Below, piece by piece: positions 1 to 7,199 of a stretch of DNA of 15,623 nucleotides; positions within the stretch are counted from its first letter, which is position 1, and each line of letters opens with the position of its first letter. Both the position numbers and the translations under genes were made by a program. The notes under the pieces are model-generated. The model was given only the letters and a program-made list of their open reading frames with translations. It made no database searches and was not told the DNA's origin. Source of the DNA: Asterionellopsis glacialis. Taxonomy: Eukaryota > Bacillariophyta > Plagiogrammaphyceae > Rhaphoneidales > Asterionellopsidaceae. Where the stretch lies: positions 1-15,623 of the forward strand of contig WKLE02004217.1 of NCBI GenBank assembly GCA_014885115.2, written 5' to 3'.

Positions 1-63
1 TCTGGTCAAAACATTCTTCAAAGGAAGTTCAACTGTTCCATCTGGAAATTAAGAATTCTTTTG

Positions 64-1468
64 TCATGTAACTGTTGAGTCTGTCTGCTTGTCCACACAA
101 CAATCATCCATCCTCAAGAGTGTCCTACAGGGAGTGTACTTCAATATTTTTGTTTTGTATAAGTTCAATCTTTTTGCTTCTTTGCTATCAATTTTGGTGT
201 ACACAAATTGCATGTCATCCAAATTTTCATGTCCTCTTTGGACAAAGACAACATCTGTTAGCTTGAACAACTTAAAGGGGCATAACTTTTTCACTTCATC
301 ACCACAGTGCCATAAGTCATAGCAGATGGCTAGAGAACAGGAGTCAGGGAATGTCCAGTCCTCTGGGCATCTACACAAATTACTGTGATGGTGCCAGCAC
401 CCCCTTGTGGTACCTTGATCCTCAGAAGTTCCTCCATAGCTGGGTTGCTCCTGCACAGCATCTGATCCACCTCTTCAGTATTCAATTTGGAATCAAAATT
501 CATCTTGAATCCTTTCTGCTCTTTTTTAATCTCCAATAACAAAAGAGAATTTTTTATTACAGCTGTCATCCAATGCTCACTTTATATTTTGTTCATTGCC
601 CTGTCATCCATCTCTTCTCCAATTCTGTATTTTACTTCAAAGACAATCTGATCTACCATGTCCTTGATCTTCTTTAAGTACCAGAGACACACTGCATGAG
701 GAGGTATTCCAGTAGCTCAAAAGATGCAACACCATCCTTCCAGGGAAGACAAATTCTAACATACTGTTTGAGATCAATAATTTATTTTGATCTAAAGAAG
801 GCAGTGAGTGACACAGTACTGTTGGCTGGTATCATGTCAGCCATCTATTCCCTGTGATTAAGGTGGCAAGCAAGCCCAATTCTCAAGGTTCTTTTTATCA
901 ATACTAGCAGATTGTTACCAAAAATTTGATGGAGAGCATCTTCAACTTTGATGTCTATCTCCTTCTTTTGTAACTCCTCCAGTTCTTGTTGTGTCTGGTT
1001 CAGATACAGCATACTCAGGGCTATATACATTCAACTCAGCCAACAATCTTTGTATATGTTGATCCCCTGCCTTCTCATATTAAAAAAAAAACATCACAGA
1101 CACCACCCATTGACCACCCTCCTCTCAAATTGACTGAAATCCCAGATGGGGCAGCAGTACTAGTACCACTTGAGGCATAGGTACTTCCACCTTTCCTATA
1201 GGAATGGATCAAAATATCTGATACCTCATATCTATGGCATTGACCTCTGCCTCATGAGATATGAGGACTGCCCACAAAATTTTGCTAAATCTTTTTTGTT
1301 TGAGATTCTTCTGGACCCAGGAAAAGGGGGGCATCTCAGTTGGTTAGAATTTCCATTATTGCTGCAAGGAAGAGGTTTGTAGGTGATATTTTGATGCAAG
1401 AACAAAATGAGGCCAAATACAGCAATGCTAAAATAACATGTAAAAATGCCATGCTTCAGAAATAACAC
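64..1468 (-). pseudogene. Decayed Crypton-like tyrosine recombinase (mobile-element relic)
   Basis: No long frame is open here, but seven collinear pieces on the minus strand, in different frames, read like one tyrosine-recombinase protein. From its N-terminal side they are: an LFPGS-like PPFPGS piece (about 1235-1468); HSYRKGGSTYASSGTS then NLRGGWSMGGVCDV (1078-1251), with the HxxR box at 1189-1206; YEKAGDQ..LNVYSPEYAVS (945-1079); a helical piece ending LRIGLACHLNHRE (845-1030), continued past one stop by MADMIPANS; ATGIPPHAV..LKKIKDMVDQ (585-716); DSKLNTEEVDQML (about 333-540); and RCPEDWTFPD..YDLWHCGDE (64-456). Frame changes, one at the A-tract at 1081-1090, and internal stops show it is dead. 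HxxRKG, GGWSMGG and YEKAGDQ are motifs I associate with a large diatom family of Crypton-like recombinases with a C-terminal GCR1-like region; that family name is from memory. The catalytic core upstream of PPFPGS is not recognisable, so the copy is also 5'-truncated or too diverged. The ends are approximate. Confidence 0.65.
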
Positions 1469-2546
1469 GTCATATTAAGTGTTGTTTTACCATACAATAT
1501 TTGCCCCTATTTTGTTCTTATTACGAAAATATCACGTTCAAACCTCTTTTTTATAATAATTGGGAGACGAATATGTTTCAGGAAAAAAATAATGGTATGA
1601 ATTGCTTGGTGATTGTCGAGAAAACCAAGGAGTGACATGGTGGAGGGTCTATTGTATTAGCAAGCACTCCTTGTCGTGGGTTTCTTAAAAAAATCCGTCC
1701 CACTTATTTTTGTCTTTTTTTGCTAGAGAGAACACAACAGCTTATGTAGATAAAGTACTGCTGATGATAACATTCCGTATTCTGAATTTCCAACGGAAGA
1801 GGTATACCTGTAGGTCCTTATGTAAGACTCAGTTGATTGGTCAATAATTTGTTACAATTCCAACCAATGGATCAAAGTATGAAAGGTAGACCAGAAGATA
1901 ATCGGGCAAGCAAGAGGGATGCACCATCCCTTGTTACTCATTTTGTAGATAAGTCCGATGTCATTCACACCGAAGTGTATTTTTTTAAATGGTCCCAGAA
2001 ATATTCATCCAAGATACATCGTAATCAATCAGATGTACTATCATAACATGTGAGATCATCCGTTGTCATTTAACACAATGGATTGGATATAGGTATATTT
2101 GTAACATGCTGTACCACTATACTTCTGAAGCTTCTTATTGATATGAGATTCACAGTATTGAAGTTCGATCACTCCAGAAGAAAGTTCTTAAGAGAACTGT
2201 TTCCGTTCAACGGATCGCTGATACGCATACTAGGCGACATATTTATGGAATTTCAAGATAGTACTACGAAGTAGACCTGTTTGAAGCGTTGGATTACTTA
2301 TGAGGTCTTTTCCCCCGAATTTTCTACTTATAACGAATATCCCAAGAAACGAATTTCGCGCCAACCCAGCTCGATCCAGCGATCGATGCCTTCTCACAAC
2401 TCTCAACGGCAAGGCAGTCCAGGCACAAGAAAAAGTTGACTGAGCACACGTTCGCCTAGCTGGAGGGGTACGAACTACTCATATTCAGAAGTCAATACGG
2501 AAGAGATACGGATTACGTCCGATCAGATAAAACGGTCGCAATCATA
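1469..2546. other. AT-rich non-coding stretch and 5' region of the WW-domain gene
   Basis: No convincing gene is visible. Short open frames (for example 1837-2046 plus and 2083-2274 plus) have no recognisable domain, and their composition matches their surroundings. Homopolymer A and T runs are common. The last 200 bases become more GC-rich and must contain the 5' untranslated region and promoter of the gene starting at 2547. I see no clear TATA element. Confidence 0.5.
1626..1673. repeat. 9-bp inverted repeat with 30-nt loop
   Basis: CAAGGAGTG at 1626-1634 is matched perfectly by CACTCCTTG at 1665-1673. The stem does not extend in either direction. It could be the remains of a transposon end or chance in AT-rich DNA; no function can be assigned. 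Confidence 0.35.
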
Positions 2547-5462
2547 ATGGCATCACACCCGTCAAGCAACCGGGACAACACTGTTACTCGATCAGGTCGT
2601 TGGTTTAGATCCCCGACAAAGAGAAGGGCTCGTTCTCTACCGAAGTCAGACCATAGTCGTCAAACAAATCCTGCAAGAAGGATGAGGTCGGAAAGTAGAG
2701 AAAGCAGTGTGAGGCGTAATCGAGTTGTGAAAGGGCAGGACATTGAGTCTCTTGCGGCGTCCAGAACGAGATCTAACGCATCGACTAATAGATCCATGTC
2801 TATTGGGGCTTCTCCATCGACGAACAACAAAAAGGCAACACCAAACAATAAATACCAGAGCAAAAGTCAGAAACCAAAAAAATCATCTGATCGAGTAGAA
2901 CGTGAAAGAGGAAGAAGTATATTGGCTACGAACAACAAGAATAAGATCCGTTCAAAAAGTGCCTCAGGAGCAACAACTGCCAGGCGATCTAAAACTCCAA
3001 CGAAGAGAGCGGGAAGAAGCAATGTTGTCACGAACAACAAGAATAGTATACGCTCGAAAAGTGCTTCAAGAACAATAATGTCTAGACGATCTACATCTCC
3101 AGCACAGAGAACACCCAAGTCATTATTAAACAACAAGAAGGGAAGATCAAAAAGTGTTCCTCGAATGAGAAGAAAGCTATTAACAGAATTAAAAAATGAC
3201 AACTCCACTCCGAAAGCTGTTGCCAACAACACATCTGGTATGAATAATATCAGAACTACCCGTGTTCAAAGTGACCCTGTACTTTCACATGCCAAGAAGT
3301 CGGTAGAACAAAATACAGCGTCATGCCCGAAGAATGAATGGAGGATGGCCTATGACAATGTTCGAAAGGAAACGTACTACTATAATCGAATCACACGTGA
3401 AACGACATGGACTCAACCTGAAGAATACGATTTTTACAACATGCCAAAGAACAATCAGAATATCATAGAAGACGAGGATGGTGAGTCAGTGATTGATAAT
3501 AGGTGTGCTCCCTTATTATGCGCTCCAGAAGAATCCAACTTTCTTCTTGCTACAAAAAGTTTTGGTGCACGTTCGACGACATCCTCTTGGACAGATGGTT
3601 TCACATCATGCAACGACGATTCAGATGACACAAGCTTTCCTAACATTGCCAAACCTGCTTGGAAGCAAATAACAGATCCAACTACGAAACGCAAGTACTA
3701 CTGTCACCGCATGACGAATAATACACGGTGGGAGAAACCAGATGGATACGACGAAGAAAGAAGCGCCTACAAAGCTGCAATCAAGAAGCACAGATGTAAG
3801 CAAGCACATGACAGATCTGTGCCAGGAAAGTCAATAGTTTCTCACACTATTGCATCATTGATGAAGAACGATGAAGAAAAAGGTATATTTGGTGCTCCTA
3901 TCCAGCAAATATATGATTCTGCGATTTCAAACATGACATCGTTTGTTACAGCTTCAACGGCTCCAGACAAACAAGACAAACAAGACAAACAAGGCAAACA
4001 AACAAAAACAGCTCAAACTCCACCAGAACCAGAACCCCTGGCCTGTCCCAATAATATTAGGTCTATGAAAGTCGATAGTAGTCAACGAAAGCATTCTTTC
4101 TCTCGTATCAGGAGTACGGGACAGAGAGGTTTACTTCCCAAAAAAAAGGAAAAGAAACCCGTGATCTGTATTCAGCATGAACAAATGAACAGTCCTGCTA
4201 GCCCAAACGGGAGCGATGGGGGACTGCAAACTTGGAAACAAAGCATTGCAATGCCGAAAGAGACGCCAAATCAAACAAAGGTGCTATCGCCCAAGTCCTC
4301 TAGTACACCATCTGAAAAGCAGCGTTCTGTTAGTTTGAGCAAAAGACAGCGATCGCAACATAATAAGAAAAGGGGTACCTCCAACAAGAAAAAGATAGAG
4401 ATTCATCACGAACAAACAGCAGGGAACGAACCCGACTCAAAAGTGGCAGCTGTTGTTACAGTTGGCTCCTCACCAAGTTCTGCCAAGGCAGCGAAGAAAA
4501 CTCAAACGACTGCTTTAAACGAAACAAGGCAGGAAACACAAGATAAAGAGTCTCGATCGTCAAGTATCTTAGAGCGTGAGGAACCTGACACTCCCAATTC
4601 CAAGACACTTACACCCGGTGATACCAAAAGCACGCTTACATTTCCACGACTGCGGAGATTACAATGCAGTAAAAAGGCTCAAGATGCGGAACTGTTTGGC
4701 TGCCATTCCCCTGCACATAAAAAGTCAACAACCGAGAACAGCAAGCAAAAGGCACCCCCCTTTTCAAAAGTTAGAAATACAGGGCAGAAAACGCAACTAA
4801 CTGCAAGTAATATTACTTCGAACTATTCATCCAAAATTAACCTCAAGGATGGAAAGAATAAAACACAGCCGAAGGACGAAGAGAAACCTTCAACACCTGT
4901 GAAAGCATCACAGAGAAAAGTATCATCCGCTTCTATTGTACAACAGAAACCTGACAAAAATTTTGCTGCTACAACAAAATCACCTCTACCATCGGGTTCT
5001 GCTTCCCCTTCAGATAACAAGTCTAATCATCCTAGCGTCGTGAAGATATCTGACAAGCCTTTCAAAAATCGAAGAGCCAAAAAATCAGACAAGTCCATTT
5101 GTACTTCCCAATCGAGCATTAATGACGGCGCAGACTCCATGATAGCAACCACCTCTTTTCTGTCTGGTCTTGCTTGTGTCAACGCGTCAAACAGACATAG
5201 TGCTAAGCGTTGCGGAGGTGACGATTCGACTCTTGATATTATCACTGAAGGAGAAGACAAGTACTACATAGGATATAATGATGCTACTAGTGCTGGTAGC
5301 TATGGTCATGGCAATGCAGCCTTAGGGGGGATTCCATGGATGTCAGAAGCTCCCTGTTCTCCAATGCAAGCTCAAGTAGCATCTACCAGTATGGAAGATG
5401 ACTACACAGAAAATGGAACATGGGAAACCAGCACAGCTTGGAGTGAGAGATACTATAGGTAG
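2547..5462 (+). CDS. Protein with two WW domains and long basic low-complexity regions
   Basis: An uninterrupted 971-residue frame; the ATG sits in a good eukaryotic context (A at -3, G at +4). Residues 1-260 are rich in R, S, K and N and contain a 34-residue repeat with RSKSAS and RRSxTP/SP cores, resembling RS or phospho-Ser/Pro tracts. WW1 spans about 263-296 (W265, YYYN, W288, P291) and WW2 about 370-403 (W372, YYC, W395, P398). Both have the 23-residue spacing between signature tryptophans, so both should fold and bind proline-rich or pSer/Pro ligands. An acidic, Ser-rich linker lies between them. Residues about 404-870 are disordered and K/S/T/Q-rich, with a KQDKQDKQ run (474 onward) and two copies of an F-S-[RK]-[IV]-R-x-T-G-Q-[KR] box (518-527, 739-748). 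The last 100 residues are acidic and Gly/Tyr-rich. There is no signal peptide or membrane segment, so a nuclear or cytoplasmic scaffold, perhaps RNA- or chromatin-linked, is the best inference. Outside the WW domains I recognise no family. Confidence 0.85.
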   Translation: MASHPSSNRDNTVTRSGRWFRSPTKRRARSLPKSDHSRQTNPARRMRSESRESSVRRNRVVKGQDIESLAASRTRSNASTNRSMSIGASPSTNNKKATPNNKYQSKSQKPKKSSDRVERERGRSILATNNKNKIRSKSASGATTARRSKTPTKRAGRSNVVTNNKNSIRSKSASRTIMSRRSTSPAQRTPKSLLNNKKGRSKSVPRMRRKLLTELKNDNSTPKAVANNTSGMNNIRTTRVQSDPVLSHAKKSVEQNTASCPKNEWRMAYDNVRKETYYYNRITRETTWTQPEEYDFYNMPKNNQNIIEDEDGESVIDNRCAPLLCAPEESNFLLATKSFGARSTTSSWTDGFTSCNDDSDDTSFPNIAKPAWKQITDPTTKRKYYCHRMTNNTRWEKPDGYDEERSAYKAAIKKHRCKQAHDRSVPGKSIVSHTIASLMKNDEEKGIFGAPIQQIYDSAISNMTSFVTASTAPDKQDKQDKQGKQTKTAQTPPEPEPLACPNNIRSMKVDSSQRKHSFSRIRSTGQRGLLPKKKEKKPVICIQHEQMNSPASPNGSDGGLQTWKQSIAMPKETPNQTKVLSPKSSSTPSEKQRSVSLSKRQRSQHNKKRGTSNKKKIEIHHEQTAGNEPDSKVAAVVTVGSSPSSAKAAKKTQTTALNETRQETQDKESRSSSILEREEPDTPNSKTLTPGDTKSTLTFPRLRRLQCSKKAQDAELFGCHSPAHKKSTTENSKQKAPPFSKVRNTGQKTQLTASNITSNYSSKINLKDGKNKTQPKDEEKPSTPVKASQRKVSSASIVQQKPDKNFAATTKSPLPSGSASPSDNKSNHPSVVKISDKPFKNRRAKKSDKSICTSQSSINDGADSMIATTSFLSGLACVNASNRHSAKRCGGDDSTLDIITEGEDKYYIGYNDATSAGSYGHGNAALGGIPWMSEAPCSPMQAQVASTSMEDDYTENGTWETSTAWSERYYR
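2910..3168 (+). repeat. 102-bp in-frame tandem repeat in the WW protein gene
   Basis: Two copies of a 34-codon unit (2910-3011 and 3012-3113) share the pattern G-R-S-x(4)-T-N-N-K-N-x-I-R-S-K-S-A-S followed by R-R-S-x-[TS]-P. A shortened, diverged third copy follows to about 3168 (LLNNKKGRSKSVPRMRR). The codons are similar as well as the residues, so this is a DNA duplication rather than simple composition. It encodes most of the RS-like basic region (residues 122-207). Confidence 0.7.
3966..4001 (+). repeat. 9-bp tandem repeat (DKQ codons)
   Basis: Four consecutive 9-nt units, three of GACAAACAA and one of GGCAAACAA, encode DKQDKQDKQGKQ in the disordered middle of the WW protein. It is a likely site of length variation between alleles. 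Confidence 0.75.
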
Positions 5463-6124
5463 ATGTTACGCTTGCCTTAGTATAAAAATCTGTGTTGTCC
5501 AAGAACTAGTCGGATCTATTTCATTCAATTATTTTCCTTTTTTCTCTTGAAAAGGACAAGGCCACTTTTCTTGTCTATGATGCATGAATCTTTTGGTGGA
5601 AAGCTTGGAAAACAGCCTACCTACAGATAATCTGACACTAAAAAATATTGTGAAATCTATTTACCAAGTACAGTACTACTCATAACATCTTGGTTCTTCA
5701 AAGAGTTTCTAATTTTTTTGGCAATGTTACTGGATACTGGCTTTTGAGGGGTGAAGACCGCAATTTTCGATTTCAACACATCATCCGTCAAAACAACAGG
5801 GTGAAACAGTTTGACGAAGTACTCGCAGTCTACAGTAGAATTGAAACAAATTACGATAGTTACTACAAATTCAAAAACAATTGAAACACACCCACTTTTA
5901 AGACTCGTCTAATGGCGCTGTGCCGTGTTTGATTGAATGCAATTCCTCGCTGAATGATTTTTCCACCTGGCTTCATCTGATTCTTTTGCTATTGTTTTTA
6001 TCATATTATCAGGCTCTTGAAATTGGTTTTGGACTTCCCTCCTGGAGTTTGTCGATATGATTTTCTTTTCCTTTCGGCTTTCCAAGGTTAAGATTATTGC
6101 TTAGCCTTACTGAAAATTACATGT
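5463..6124. other. Non-coding region downstream of the WW gene
   Basis: This AT-rich stretch presumably contains the 3' untranslated region and polyadenylation site of the gene ending at 5462, but no AATAAA is present near the stop. One 64-codon open frame (5690-5884, plus) has no recognisable domain. I see no RNA gene. Confidence 0.5.
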
Positions 6125-6335
6125 GTTTTTACTTTAGGGTTTTTGATGCGTCAAATGTTGGGGCGATCACGAAGCAAGTACCATCTCCCGGAAACGAGCA
6201 CTTGTAGCCTGGACACGATATCATATTCCTACCTGGTACAAACTTTGGGGCATCTCCACTACTACCCGTACCGTAAGGTACCGGTACCAGGTACCAGGTA
6301 CAGGTATTTCGCGAAATTTGACATACCGTGAAATA

Positions 6336-6343
6336 TGACGTCA
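6336..6343. promoter_or_regulatory. CRE-like palindrome TGACGTCA, with a near copy at 6346-6353
   Basis: A perfect cAMP-response-element palindrome is followed three bases after its end by AGACGTCA, so ATGACGTC and GACGTCAT form an inverted pair. bZIP factors bind such sites; in a pennate diatom, CRE-type elements are known to mediate CO2/cAMP response. Use here is inference: the pair lies about 860 bp upstream of the DUF1800-DUF1501 gene and inside a probable repeat element. Confidence 0.3.
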
Positions 6344-6594
6344 TTAGACGTCATGATGATGTAAAACATTCCGCTACTCACGGAATAGACCGTAAAATGA
6401 CCGGTCATTTCAAGGTCTACTCCGAGTCGAGAAATTTCGAGAAATGACAGTATCAGGCTGTACGCCGGACATTTTCCACGCATTCGCGATTTTGCGAAAT
6501 GAATTTATAATCGGGTCACAAGTCCGACGGATGGAGATGGTGCAATTTCGAGACGTTAAAAACATCAAAGTTCGTCACTTCGATGTCATCTATT

Positions 6595-6602
6595 TGACGT
6601 CA
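6595..6602. promoter_or_regulatory. Second perfect CRE-like palindrome TGACGTCA
   Basis: This is the same 8-bp palindrome as at 6336-6343, about 600 bp upstream of the start codon at 7200. It also lies inside the MITE-like segment, so it may belong to the element rather than to the host promoter. Confidence 0.3.
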
Positions 6603-6789
6603 GCATACGGATTAGAGCCAATCGGAGGTGATAAAATTTCTAGATTCACGACTACCAGGAACCAGGGACAGATACGGGTGGAGATGCCCTTATCAGGTAC
6701 CGTATGTGTGGAACTTTTCCTTTCATTGGATAATAAATATTATATGGTTTTTTACTTTATATATAGAGTTTTTCATGCGTCAAAATCGA

Positions 6790-6878
6790 CGAATGAAAAT
6801 GATGCTCCAAGAGCATCATTTTCATTCGGATTTTACAATCGCAGAAATTCTGTGCATGTAGAAAATCCGAATGAAAAT
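6790..6878. repeat. Three-armed inverted repeat with an 18-bp perfect hairpin
   Basis: CGAATGAAAATGATGCTC (6790-6807) and GAGCATCATTTTCATTCG (6811-6828) pair perfectly over 18 bp around a 3-nt CAA loop. The second arm continues as CGGATTTT and pairs a second time, over 17 bp (6818-6834), with AAAATCCGAATGAAAAT at 6862-6878. The middle arm can therefore form either a tight hairpin with the left arm or a longer stem with the right arm. The structure directly follows the right copy of the direct repeat. Confidence 0.8.
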
Positions 6879-6879
6879 G

Positions 6880-7199
6880 ACTCTCTTAAACAGAAGATCA
6901 TCACAAGAACAGAATGACTTGACCCACCCGGCCCTGCATCCTCAGCTTTCTTCCCTCGTCTTGACATGTTGAAAATATCTATTCACCCCCTGTTTCGAAG
7001 GACCTACCGTGCAACAAGTGGAAGAACCGACGGTACCCTACTTTACATCCTGTTTCCGATAAAAATAAATATTGGCAAGCAAAAACGCTCAATCTGTCAT
7101 TCTCTCTTCCTTTCCCGGATCACCGCATATGCTGGACAACTGCGAGAATAGTTTTCCAGTCAGAAGAGAGACTGTGTATCGATAGGAATATAACAACAA
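6880..7199 (+). other. Putative promoter and 5' untranslated region of the DUF1800-DUF1501 gene
   Basis: This non-coding stretch lies between the hairpin repeat and the ATG at 7200. It includes an A/T-rich ATAAAAATAAATAT patch about 130 bp upstream of the start. The bases just before the ATG are AACAACAA, a favourable start context. No defined promoter element can be proven. Confidence 0.4.

Larger units (their letters stand above)
6248..6689. mobile_element. MITE-like, palindrome-rich non-autonomous element
   Basis: Inverted arms close the segment: GGGCATCTCC..ACCCGTA at 6248-6270 matches TACGGGT-GGAGATGCCC at 6673-6689, with about six extra bases in the left arm. Inside are a cluster of GGTACC units (6277-6300) including a perfect GGTACCGGTACC, the perfect palindromes ATTTCGCGAAAT (6306-6317) and AAATGACCGGTCATTT (6395-6410), and repeated TGACGTCA sites. 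No transposase is encoded. The 157-codon frame that starts at 6444 runs through the right arm and the hairpin beyond it, and looks accidental. This density of palindromes is typical of a non-autonomous repeat family. The true ends are uncertain; the KpnI-like repeats extend a little beyond the arms. Confidence 0.5.
6125..6785. repeat. Imperfect direct repeat bracketing the palindromic segment
   Basis: The left copy (6125-6156) reads G-T5-ACTTTA then GGGTTTTTGATGCGTCAAAT. The right copy (6747-6785) reads G-T6-ACTTTA, a short TATATA insertion, then GAGTTTTTCATGCGTCAAAA. The two are in the same orientation, about 590 bp apart, with the MITE-like segment between them. They may be old flanking or terminal repeats of an inserted element. 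Confidence 0.55.

Noticed and set aside
1837..2274. Two short plus-strand ORFs of 69 and 63 residues
   Set aside because: They have no recognisable motif and are AT-rich like the flanks. Their length is as expected by chance.
2867..3232. 121-residue hydrophobic ORF on the minus strand
   Set aside because: It is a shadow of the Lys/Arg/Asn-rich repeat of the WW gene, whose complement reads as Leu/Phe-rich sequence.
2547..5462. Silaffin-like or other silica-associated protein (very K/S-rich)
   Set aside because: There is no signal peptide, and two intact WW domains point to a nuclear or cytoplasmic protein. Composition alone is not evidence.
6444..6917. 157-residue ORF on the plus strand
   Set aside because: It runs through the right arm of the MITE-like element, the direct repeat and the 18-bp hairpin. 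It shows no domain, and its residues mirror the repeats (NENDxP and PNEND come from the hairpin arms).
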